Assembly (NCBI GenBank): GCA_040954595.2
Contig: CM082580.2
Span: 10,478,001 to 10,542,000, forward strand
DNA: 64,000 nucleotides
Direction of reading: 5' to 3'
Source of the DNA: Balanoglossus misakiensis
Taxonomy: Eukaryota; Hemichordata
The notes under the pieces: model-generated
What the model saw: only the letters and a program-made list of their open reading frames with translations
What the model was told of the DNA's origin: nothing
The model's database searches: none
Part shown: positions 1 to 10,993 of the stretch, piece by piece
Position numbering within the stretch: position 1 is the first letter of the stretch
Layout of the letters: the number at the start of each line of letters is the position of its first letter
Position numbers and translations under genes: made by a program

Positions 1-69
1 AGCTGTGAACAAGAAATCACAGTTAAAATACTGAAAAAAAATCTATGTTTCAAAATTTCTCTCTTTCAG

Positions 70-3000
70 AAATCTGAAAATGTGTACACTATTTGTGGCC
101 GAGGAGTGGGACCAGGCCAAGGACCCCGTGTGTGGCATAAACCACCAGCTAGCAGGTAGCGTAGACACCAATGATCCAACCATTGGCAAGGTTCACTGCA
201 TGGTGTTGCGGGCCAACGCCAGGCAGCTGGAGAATGCCAAGTCCATGCAGGTGGAACTGATCCTCCCCAGTGCAGATCATGCAGACACGGAAGACGGGAC
301 CAACGGGAACCAGCCGAGACCCGAGTGGTTTCTTCGTCCGGAGAGGTATTTCCGAGCCCTTTCCGCGGTGCCCGATGTGAAAATCCTGGTCGGGCACTTC
401 CCGGTCTCGTGCAAAGCCGTCTCTGCCCTGAGAGAGAAACTGTACCCCGGGGCAAAGGTTGTGCTCGTGAATCACGGAGTTTCGTGGATGGCCGCAGAGC
501 ACCTGAAATGCGCGGAGCAGGCGTCCACGGTCTTCTCCGTGGGCCCCAAGGTGTTCGGACACTATGCAAGCGTCTATCAAAACGTCAAACGCAAGGTTAA
601 GCACCAGCTCTTTCTTCCCAGACCGGGGGAGGCGTTTTTCAAGTGCAAGGTGGACGTCGGCGAACCCCAACTGACAAAGGAGCAGATTCAGGCAGTTACG
701 GGCAACGCAGCACCCCCTGGCCAGTACGGCGAAATGATCACCGCGGCCGTCGCTGAAGCTCTCTCCAGGCACGCCGAGACGGGAGACACCTTCCCGATCT
801 GGCACGTGCGAAACGCGAACCCCGAGAACTACCGCGACGTGAAGGATGCCCTCACGCGGCACCAGTACGTCTGCTCTCCGTATGGCTGTCAAGAAGTGGG
901 CGAAAACCTACTGCAGAGTTTCATCTGCATCGTCCCGCCGGACGAACCGCTCGGAATGCAGGGTCTGGAATCCATCGCGGTGGGATTGCCGGTACTGATC
1001 CCGAAAGGAAGTCATCTGGAGGCGTTCTTCAGGAAAAAGTTCGACGAACATGTGGACTATTTCCTGTACGACCCTGCCAACCGAGACTCCTTGATACAGC
1101 AGCTAACCAAGATTCTAAAAGATCCCGTCGTCGCCACTGCAAGAGCAAAGGCTCTCAAAGAGAGTTACGAGAAAGACATGCACATAACTGGGACACATGT
1201 TAGGATCAATGCAGAGATCGAATACAAAGATTTGTCCAGAACAGGTAAACATTTTGCCATTCTTCAAAAATAAATTCAAAGTTGAGTGCACTTATATATG
1301 ACCAATATAATTGTATGTGTATTTGCAGCATTTCCACATTTTTAGGGTAAACAATGAATGTGTATGTACTGTGATACATACATGCGCATGTAATAAATGC
1401 TCTCCATTTTTAGTCAGAATACGTAAATTGCGTTAAAAGTAAATTAAGAGTACAGTGATGGTACTTTGACTTCCTGTATTTGATCAGTAAATGATTAAAC
1501 GACATCCAGCTTCATATCTTTCATGTACACTTGTAACATCCTATTTTTCAGTGCCTATTCCTCGTCCTCCATGCAAGCGTGCAGCTGCTGCTTCCAGACC
1601 CAGTGGTTCGGCAGGCACTGGTGGTGGCCAAAACCAAGACAAAGCATTAGTTAATGTAAAGGCCTCAGGTGAGTCACAGCAGCTAATAACAGCTACTCAT
1701 ATAGACAGGTAAAGCCTGACAATAGATACATGTACTGTATGTACTTTCTACGCCATTCAATGCACACTAGTTAACCATGGCCACATTACACGCACAAATT
1801 AATTTTTTTTTTTACTGATATCAGGCGCAGCCTTGACAGACGAATCTGATACGTCTTCATACAATCTGTCTACTGACTCCGATGATCTGGTGGATTCTGG
1901 TGCTCCAAGTGCAAAGAGACTGAAGCAGTCAACGTGTAAGTACATGTAATGTCTGCTGGTTCTTATGTTGAAAGTGTTGGCACATTTGCCATGAATACTG
2001 GAGATTGTAACCATTGACAGATTTCCAAAGTACATGTACACCATATTGTTGTTTTTGTAAGAGCCATCTTAACCTTTTGCATACTGACCCCCTGGTGACC
2101 TACTGTGCATGTAGGAAGATATTTTGGCTATAGTATAAGTCATATTCAATGTATATGGATTGCAGGAACTGGTTTCCTAATTGCAGCTGTGGACTCTCAA
2201 TTATAATTTACATTTCTGTTTTGTAGCTTCACAGACTGGTGACAAGACAGTGAAGACACAACAGGGCCGGCAACGGCCATCAGGAAGGTCTGGCCAAAAG
2301 CCAAAATCAGCCAAGAAAGGTAGGAGGAGTTTTTTGCTTCATATTGGATGCTATAGAGTTGAGGACATAAACTGCACTGAAGACCTGACTGAAATGAAAT
2401 AGGTCTTGTGGAGAAAACATGGTTCAATTAGGGCACTACAGTATTTGTGTGTAATCTGTTGTACATGGATGGTGTACCAGTAGGACGACGACATTGTATT
2501 GTGGAACGTAAAGTTGAGAAATTTTGTGGTTATTTTAATAGCAGGGGTTGATTATGGATTCATCTTCCCAATAGAACATGGTGGTAAAGCATATACATGT
2601 ACACTGTTGTATGGGGTAAATAACTTTTATTTATCTGTGTTAATTTCAGCTGCAGTGGAATCTTCCAGCTCTAGTGCGGGAGCAGGAAGAAACCACACTC
2701 CGGGAAAACGTAGGGCTGCTGGGCCACCCAAGGAGTTTGGCTCAAAACTCTTCAAAAAAGGAGATAGGTACCCAAGTAAGTATGTGTGGTACATGTACAT
2801 GTACAGTGCAGATCAAACTATGTCTCTGGTCTAATCAGGGCTAGCCTGCAGCTGGCATACCTTAATTAATTAACACCCACTGGTATATCTCATTAGCATT
2901 CAAATTCATTAAAGCTCCATTAGCTGCTACTGTTAGCATATTTTTAATTTACAAAATATTTCATGTTTCTCCTTATTTTAATTGATATATGACACCATTT

Positions 3001-6000
3001 TGAAATTTGTGGAGATTCTAATACCCATTAGCACACACTATGACAGTTGTGTACTCTTGCAGTAGGTGGCTGAATAAATGAGTGTGGCACCAGTTTATTA
3101 TTTAACTTGTTCATACATGTATGTAAATGTACAGCTACAATCAAACGTTGAAAACTGAAGGAATTTTGGAGAAAAAGCAATTGTTGATTTTATGCAATTA
3201 TTTGACCCCTAACATATTAATTTCTTATAGCTGTGCTCGGTACTGTGACACTGAAATATGAACTGAAGGACTGCAACAACAGAACCAAGAGAAAGAGACC
3301 CAAATTTGCGACAAGGAGACGGGTACAAAAGCAAATTAGGGAACTTTACGAGGCCATCATCCGACGTTTCTACAAGAACAAAAACCCGGACGTGATTCAG
3401 AAGCTGTACACGGCCTTCGATAACATAAACACCGTCATGGTCCCCGTCAGGTACCGCTGCAAGTCCAAGTTTGAATTCCATCTGAGTTTCAGGTCAGACA
3501 CGGCCATCGACATTTTCGGGTTCAGCCACGAGGCCGGCAGGATCGACAAATTCCTGACGGACATTCTGATCACCCCCGAGATGTCGGCGCTGGCCGCCAC
3601 AATCGGCTACACAGTCGGAACGAAAATGAGTTACTGTGAGCAAGAGTACACCGCTGTTCAAAATATCATGCGCGGTAAGTCGTAGACAGTGAATGTACAT
3701 GTGTGGCTGCTGAAACAGGCTACGGTGGCTTGGCACACGGCCATAGACTTGTATTTGGTCTATAGCAGTATTGTAAGATTTTACTGGAAGACTGCATCAT
3801 GGACAATACCCCTTCAATATTTCTCTTGTGCTTTTTTTCTCCCAGAAGGGAACATGCCGCCCGGGCTGCCTCTGAGGATGTGGTTTAAAAGGAACCACTA
3901 CTTCGGATTTGACGCATACATATTGAAGTCCATGCGCGAAACCAATCACGGCCGATTTGTGATGCAGCAGGCCAGACACGACTTTGTGGTCAGCACGGTG
4001 AGGGAGGAAGAGTTCTTCTTCTCCTCCATCCAGCCTTACTGGTACGGTCACGACTACAACATGCCAGAAACTGTCACGGAGCTCACAGAGTACGTGATGC
4101 AGAGGCATATAGAAGCCTACTGCAAAGAGAAGGAGATAGCCGCAGAGAATGCATTGCAGACCGCGAAGGACCGGCTCTGTGATATCGGGAGGCACTTGTA
4201 CGAGAACTTGACGGAAGACACCGCTAGCAGAATGGATATGTCGTGGCTGGCAAAGGAAGCGCCTGACGTCGACTTGCACCTTTTCGGGCTAGTGAAAAAG
4301 TCAGAAACTGGGTATAGCTTCCTCAGTAGGTTTCTGTACATGTATGCAATCGGGGTGTACATCAGTCGCCAGATTGAATCATCTGAAGACGCCCTGCTGG
4401 AGTTAAAGAACAAGAGCTCATTCGAAGTCTGCAGACACAGTATGCCTCACTGCTTTTCTTATGTCTGCGGTCTTTTGGGAGAAAAATCAGGGAGATTTCT
4501 AGAGTTGCTTACGTCTGTCGTTGCCACGGACAAGAATCCCCTAATGTACGAGAAATATGAGATCTTAGGGTATTGCTTGCATGAAACTGGGGTTCCTAAG
4601 AGCTTTGCTAGTAGTCTTGAAAATAGTCTGGGTTGCATGAACTTAGACTTGTACCGCGCCGAACATGTGCCTCACCTGCGTTTGTGTTCATTCATTACCC
4701 TTGTCATCAACACGAACCTCATTAAAGATGTTGATTACTATTCCCCTGAAGACAAAGTTCACTTGTCGGAGGAATTGATCGCGTATTTGGAGGAGAACAG
4801 ATACAAGCCGAAATCTACCGAGTCGCACCAGTTCAAGATAACCGATGCCCGCGAGTTTGCGGTCGTATGCAGGTTCCTCAGGTTCATACCGATGACCCAC
4901 TACCTGAGACACGAACCGAGAGACTTTCTGCGCGGATACCACACTCCCTCGACCAAGTTCTTGAGGATCGAGGCAAGCCGACACATCCGCAATGTCAACC
5001 CTTCCGACATGGAGATGTTCGTCCGAGTCCTCACGTACACGCCCTTCCTGAAAACGCTGACTCTGTCGGGAGTGGGCCCGGAATTCCTGAGGGGTCTCTT
5101 CCTGGCCCTCTTGGACAAAAAGAACAGCGCAAACGTGCTCGTAAGGAAGCTTGAACTCCCGGACAACGAGCTGACCTTCCAGGATGTGGAAACCCTGCTG
5201 AGAACCCTGTCGATACTCGAGAACGTCGAAGACCTGGACATGTCCAACAACAGGCTGGGCAATGAAGGGTGCGGCGCCTTGCTTGCGCTCAAGCGGTGCA
5301 TCAACGTGGTGTACCCTAACAACGGCGTGGGCGGCATCGAGGAAGTGCTGCCCTTCCTCAACAAGGACCTCGAATTCCCCATCAAGAAGGTCATCCCGAT
5401 CGCGAACGAGGAGGACTTTGAGACGGTCCAGTTCCGGCTGTATTACGTGACCCGCCTCGACATGCAGGACGCATCGGACGAGTTGTGCCGGAAAGTCTGC
5501 AACATCATGCCCTTCTTCCTCAAGCTGGAGCACCTGAACTTCAGCAACAGGAAGATCTCCCGAGATTTGATGCTGCTCGTCTGCGACAGCATCACCCTCA
5601 ACAGATATCTGGAGTTTCTGGCACTCAACAACTGCAACTTTTCGGCAGACATGCTGCAGCACATCCTGAAGAACGTCTTCTCTTCCCTGAAGCATCTCAG
5701 CCTTCAGAGGAATGATGTCAGAGGGGAAATCGCCGAGAGCTTTAAGCATTTGACAAATCTGGTAGAACTGGACTTGAGTTGCACAAGGTTGTCAGATAAG
5801 GACATTGCCACCATAGCCAAGTTTGTCAACCCGGGCCTCACTCATCTGAGGCTGCGTGACAACGAAATAACGACACTGGTAGAGGATTTCAAGCACCTCA
5901 AACAGCTAATCCTCCTTGATCTGAGTCATAATAGGTTTGAATGTGAGTTGAAAGAGCTCACAGCCAACCTTCCACCGACACTCACCACGTTAGATTTCAG

Positions 6001-6949
6001 TCATAACGCAATTGAAAGTGTAGCGCAAGTCGATAGGTTGGTCTCTGACTTCCAAGCGGTTGAAATGATAAATTTGAGTCACAACAAGCTTGGGGCTGTC
6101 GGAGTGCAGAACTTGTGGAGTGGAACCGTGAGAACCAGAGTGCAGAGTAAAATTGACGTCAGTCATAACCTCTCTGGTATCAGTCATATTCTCCCGTACG
6201 TCAAGGACGAACTCCCGGACTCCCTTGACTTGACGAGAGACGGCCTAAAGCTGGGCGATGGTGACGTGCAAGTCCTGTTCAGGAAAGTGAACAGCGTCAC
6301 ACGGCTGGAAATCCCACCCGACACGAATCTGTCGAGCGAAGAATGGCGTAGTGCGTGCAGGGATGTCGGGGCGCTCAAGAATCTGATGGTGCTGACGCTT
6401 GACAAGTGCGGTCTCGACAGAGAAGCTCTGAAAGCCTTGGCTGACAGCTTCCGGCGTTTGAAGATTCTCCGACACGTGAACTGCAGTTCCAACAACTTCG
6501 GCAACCGGAGTGTTGAGATTCTGAAGGCGGGCATATCCAGTTTGCACGACATGACTCAGCTAAACCTGAGCCACAACAGCATCGGCAGTGCGGGTGTCGA
6601 CTGCCTACTCACCGGAGATGCGCCCTCTAGTGGCGGTCTGCAGCCAGGTATCCCTCCCCACTGCGTCAACCTGACTCATCTCATTCTCAGTCACAATGTG
6701 GTGAACGATGACGGACTTGAGAAGGTCTGTGAGCTTGTGAGAGACAGCGAATACTTTGCATACCTCGATCTCAGCCACAATCTGATATCCGAGCAAGGTA
6801 TCAGGAGGTTGATGGACGCAGTCGCTTACAGAATTCCCCAGGAGAGAATACAGAGCCTGGTCCACGTTGACCTGAGGCAGAACCTGGTCAAAGACGAGAA
6901 GCTGATCTGGCAGATAGATCAGCTGGTCGATTACATGGTCATCCGTTGA
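70..6949 (+). CDS. GT-B glycosyltransferase / TRADD-N-like / NLR-like LRR fusion protein (5' partial)
   Basis: Seven coding exons join in one frame: 70-1244, 1552-1668, 1825-1935, 2227-2319, 2650-2775, 3231-3674 and 3846-6949 (stop TGA). Every internal intron is phase 1 with GT-AG ends. An acceptor (ctctttcag) at 61-69 opens exon 1 and the frame is open upstream of the ATG at 80, so that Met may be internal and earlier exons may lie outside the window. Counted from that ATG the product is 1719 aa. Residues 1-388 resemble a GT-B (group 1) glycosyltransferase: an N-terminal Rossmann strand, a VNHGVSW segment, and a C-terminal EPLGMQGLE motif that keeps the E-x7-E nucleotide-sugar signature. Residues 389-537 are four short Ser/Gly/Lys-rich linker exons. 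Residues 538-685 resemble a TRADD-N fold (FHLSFRS, then GRIDKFLTDILITPEM). Exon 7 starts with NLR winged-helix/HD2-like sequence (PETVTELTEYV, FVCGLL-like SYVCGLLG) and then carries RI-type LRRs (LNLSHNSIG, LDLSHNLIS). No Walker A motif is present. Innate-immune sensing or signalling is inferred from domain families. Confidence 0.85.
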
Positions 6950-8276
6950 ATCATTTTGTGTATGCATGGGCTGCAGAAGGGAGACGACCGAATGGCAAAG
7001 TGCAGTTGGAGAGATGGCCTTGCTTGCTTGCCCTGTTGTCAAGGTATGTGGAGCATCACATATTCTATGACCCACATACCATATTTCCCACTATTTGGGT
7101 GCATGGTTGTACATGTATAGTGCAGCATATATCACACATGATTGACAGACTGCACTTGATCTATCCCGGGACTCTGGTATGCATTACATTTCTCTGGTGC
7201 TTCTGAGTGCCCATGCCGTACCAGACAAGGCATTATTGTTCTTGGAGTATTTGTGCCATAAACCTGCATTGGTGCAGGCATGGGCCTATTGCATTGTCTG
7301 TGGTCCTGGGTCATGATGTATAAACTTAATATACATGTGCCCTGTGTATGCATTGTATGGCGCTTTACAAAGTTCATCTTTGTGGCGGTCTGAGAATTTA
7401 GTCCTGACGTCAGCGGAGCGAATCAACTTGTGACAATGACCATGAGTTTTATTCACCCTCACATATACATTAACATGTATATGGATAAAGGCTCTGTATG
7501 AAATATATTGAATGCAGTTATTGGGCAAGTCTAATGCACCTTGCAAACATAGCCCAAGTGTCCATTCATAACTGAATATCTTGTATAATTTCTTGTATGC
7601 ATTTTATTCACTTGGGGGTGGGGGTGCAGTTTAAAAAGGATGTGGTAGGATCTTCACACATAACTGTAAAATACTAGTAACTCGTTGCTAGTAAAATTTA
7701 CATATTTATTGGACTGTGTGTGCTGTACAATAAGTTATACCAGCAGTTGTAAAATTGAATGCTATAAGCTACAGCATTCGGTGTATAATTACTGATTTTG
7801 GTGTACGTACATGTATATGTTGGTTTGGCATGTGATATAGTATGATGAGGCATTCTGTGGATTTTGTTAATTTATTGTTTTGTGTTCATTTTGCTTGATA
7901 TTTTGACATTTACAATTACTAGTGAAAAATGGGGGGAGGGGAGGGGTAATTGAGGGTAGGAATGGGAGGCAGGGTTCTTGTCAAATTATATTTCCAGCTG
8001 AAATACATCAGCCAAATGTTGGTGGCACTGATGCAGTATGACACAACAGATGAAAGGTCGATCATAGGAGTGATATGAAAGTACTTTAAGTGGAATATCA
8101 CTTTCCTTCTGTAAATACAGTTTGTTTTTAATTGCAGAGTTAACATTAGAATTGTCGAAAAGCACATAACTAATTATTTCCATTGTTTTTAAAGTAAGTT
8201 TCTCAATTACTGTGTGCAACTCATTTGCGTTGTGGAAGATGAACAAGATTGATGTGCTGCTATGTTTTTTTAAAAG
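6950..8276. other. AT-rich spacer / 3' region of the LRR gene
   Basis: I see no coding region here. It probably includes the 3' UTR of the LRR fusion gene, but I found no clear AATAAA close to the stop. A G-rich run lies near 7613-7625. Short tacatgta-type palindromes are frequent, as elsewhere in the window. Confidence 0.5.
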
Positions 8277-8923
8277 TTACTGATTATGAAATCAGAGAAA
8301 GCTTTGTCAGTACTGGAATTTCACACATTGGCAATAAACTCCACAAGCCTGTCATATTTCGAAGGACGCCCTCTTCAGGAAGCAGTGTATTATTTTCTAG
8401 TCCACGTCTACCCACGCCAGGTTTCCATTATACACCAGTCATAAATCACCGCAGGAACCTCTTCGAACCAGCTTCACAAAGTAAGACTCACAGTACGCGT
8501 GACTGCTGCATATCTGATCCAGCCTCAAAAACATTGGAACCCAATGAAGACGCACTTAACCGAAATAATGTCAACGAGAAACAACAGAAACGATATCAAT
8601 TTGTAGTAGGCCTATATCAACACTGCTTTCGTGGTTCTCGCTCCTTTCCTCGTATATCTTGGTCTTGGCAATATATTAAAACACGCGGTTCATTAAAATA
8701 TGCACTGTCCACGTTTTAAAAATCAAATTCGATTTGGTGCGTTTATCAAAGCGTACGTAATACACCAGTGAGACTGGAAATTGTACAGGAAATATTACTT
8801 TCAGCCATCACAATTGTAGTGAAGTGGCCCTAAATAATCTTCGTACTTACCAGTACCAATATTTCTGCAGGAAAGCAAGAAGTTGGACGTCGCCTGGGCA
8901 ACCCGTTAATTCGAACATTCTAA
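8277..8923 (+). CDS. Possible two-exon 3' end of an unidentified gene
   Basis: A candidate exon at 8277-8480 follows a T-rich acceptor (tttttttaaaag) and ends at a good donor (aaa|gtaaga). It is open in phase 1 at both ends. Its translation is Ser/Pro/Arg-rich (FRRTPSSGSSVLFSSPRLP, then HRRNLFEPASQ) and does not look random. A second exon at 8871-8923 follows ttctgcag, keeps phase 1, and encodes a short tail (KQEVGRRLGNPLIRTF) that ends in TAA. No upstream exon or start codon was found, and I recognise no family. It may be a real terminal gene fragment or a chance pairing of open frames. Transcript data or conservation in a second lancelet would decide. Confidence 0.3.
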
Positions 8924-10051
8924 CAAGCCCAGCGTTTCCGGTATCTCGCTGTCGTACCAAGTATTGTTTTGCTGGTGCGTCAGAACGCGCCTGGAAACGG
9001 TCTATACATAGCGGAGCGGAGTTGTAAATTGTAGACCCACTTTACAGCCGAAAGTTATTGCGCCATTTCGACTGGTGCAGCGACAACTGTCGCTTAGCCC
9101 CTGGTAACAATCACCATAAAAATTCAGAGGTTTGAAGTTTATTTCGAAAAGGCGTCGATGTTAATGTCATTATTTTTATATATGTCAATTGGTTGTTCAG
9201 TGAGCTCCAGCGTGGTTGGTGTTTTTGTGAATATGAAACTGTTCACAACAGTTTTGGAGTACTCTCAGTTTGAAATTGTGGCTAGCGCTGAACGCGAGTA
9301 CTATGGTATGCTTTAGTTCTGGAGTCCGAGTCGCCAGTGTGGTTTCACGTATCGTTCTTTGAAAGACATTAACAAAATACATTTCGTCTGAGCATGAAAG
9401 TATTTATTGGGGAACAAAACATATGCCCCTCACTATCAGGCCAATACAGTGCAGCGCATTACATTACAGGACAGTACAGCTCAATATAGCACAGCACAGC
9501 ACAGTATAGTACAGTAATGATACAATACCAACCCTTGGTCGAATGACCCCAGTAAAAAGCGTTGTAACTCATGCTAAGATGTGACGTGTCAACCGATCTT
9601 TCTGATATACGTTCTGTTTTCGACGTTCAGCCGATGGTAATGTGAGAACACAGGGATTTATTCAGAGAGAGAGTATAATACTAATATGATAGTGGTCAGA
9701 ACTAACGGTTTAATATATATCCAGTTCCTGAATTTCAGTTCGAATAATACTGACACAGACCATATTCATGCTAGTGCACTGTCCAATGTACTGGAATGTT
9801 ACGTCGAAAGTTTGCTTTGAGAAAAAATATTTCCACGATTTCGTTAAATATAAATTCTAACTTATCAAAATCAGCCTCTCGAGAGATACATGCGACTAGA
9901 TGTGTTAGTTCTTTTTAAAGAACGTGTTTCTCTGAACACTGAGGGTCCAGAAAAAATGTGTCAGTTATTCAACGTTGAGTGTCCATTTCTGGCGGTCGTG
10001 TTCGACCCACGGTCATGCCAACGTCAACGAAACACAACTTCTTCAGTGGTT
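8924..10051. other. Spacer without recognisable gene
   Basis: No supported coding frame. Around 9455-9515 there is a degenerate run of cag/tac/agc trinucleotide-like repeats (acagtacagc, agcacagcacag). The segment lies downstream of the first GPCR gene and may contain its 3' UTR. Confidence 0.5.
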
Positions 10052-10993
10052 CTAGACACTGAATTCTTCGACGTACGTCCTCTTCAGACACACAGTCGTG
10101 ACCGCTCGCGCCAGAGTGGAGCGAAAGCCTTTACTCATGACGCTGTAGATGACGAAGTTCCACAGGCTGTTGGCGAAGGCCAGCCACGTCGTGGTGAATT
10201 CGGCGTGCGACGAGACGTGGACGCCGCTCCTCGACAGGTACGTCCTCGTCACCATGGGGATCCAGGACAGGTAGAAGACCCCGGTGACGACGCACGAGAT
10301 CTTGGCGGCGCGGAGGTTTCTCCTGGTGCGCCCGTCGACGCGAATGTGGATGCTGTCGCGCGTCGCCATGGCGTTGCCATAGCTGTCCTGCCTCCCGTTT
10401 ATTCGTTTTTGGTGTTTTCGCGCCACGTAGACGATGCTGGCATAGATGAAGGGCATCAGCACGGACGGTATGAGCACGTAGATGGCGGAGCCGGGGCTGA
10501 GGTAGGCGTTGCAGTCGTCCCCGAGGCACTCCGGAAGACACACGAACGACGCGGCGCTGTACGAATAGTACGGAGGGTTCTTGCGGCTGACGAAGTACGT
10601 GGCGATGGAGACGGTGACCGCCCACAGAAGACCGATGGCGACCGCGCAACGCCGCGCCGTGACGAACGAGTGGTAGCGCAGGGGAAAGACGACGGCGAGG
10701 TACCGTTCCACGCTGATGCTCACCAAAGATAGCACGGAGACACCGCTGAAAATCGTCCAAGACCCGCCAAGTATTCGACAGGCCAGCTCACCATAGGGCC
10801 AGCCGCCTTCCAGCGAGGGGTGGATGGCAAACGCTGTGATGATTCCCACGCCGAGATCCGCGGCGGCCAACGATTGCATGAAATACCTGGAATTCGTCGG
10901 CAGTCTCCGTGTTGCTCGCAGAGTGGCGATGTTTACGATGTTGGCGCAGACGATCAAGAGAGACATAATGACAATGAACACCGTAAAAGCCAT
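10052..10993 (-). CDS. Rhodopsin-class (class A) orphan-type GPCR, copy 1
   Basis: A single open frame codes 313 aa with seven hydrophobic segments. It starts at ATG 10993, which aligns with the first Met of the three paralogues to the right. TM1 begins almost at once (MAFTVFIVIMSLL), so the extracellular N-terminus is nearly absent. Class A marks are N-I at TM1, ADLGVG with Asp 2.50, Cys 3.25, ERY in place of DRY, SWIP in TM6, and N-F-V-I-Y where NPxxY is expected. Position 3.32 is Trp, not the Asp of amine receptors, so an aminergic ligand is unlikely. Intracellular loop 3 carries basic residues (TRRNLRAAK). This is the most diverged member of the local cluster. The ligand is unknown; a role as a chemosensory or peptide/lipid receptor is only inference. 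Confidence 0.92.
   Translation of the reverse strand: MAFTVFIVIMSLLIVCANIVNIATLRATRRLPTNSRYFMQSLAAADLGVGIITAFAIHPSLEGGWPYGELACRILGGSWTIFSGVSVLSLVSISVERYLAVVFPLRYHSFVTARRCAVAIGLLWAVTVSIATYFVSRKNPPYYSYSAASFVCLPECLGDDCNAYLSPGSAIYVLIPSVLMPFIYASIVYVARKHQKRINGRQDSYGNAMATRDSIHIRVDGRTRRNLRAAKISCVVTGVFYLSWIPMVTRTYLSRSGVHVSSHAEFTTTWLAFANSLWNFVIYSVMSKGFRSTLARAVTTVCLKRTYVEEFSV

Noticed and set aside
149-892. Long open frame on the - strand opposite the glycosyltransferase exon
   Set aside because: It is antisense to a well-supported coding exon with domain motifs and shows no domain-like sequence of its own.
4688-5749. 353-codon open frame antisense to the LRR exon
   Set aside because: It mirrors the codon pattern of the LRR gene; the translated sequence is rich in repeated Glu/Val/Gln patterns from the complement of LRR codons.
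9890-10732. 280-codon + strand frame across GPCR copy 1
   Set aside because: Asp/Arg/Gly-rich shadow of the receptor gene on the other strand; no family signal.
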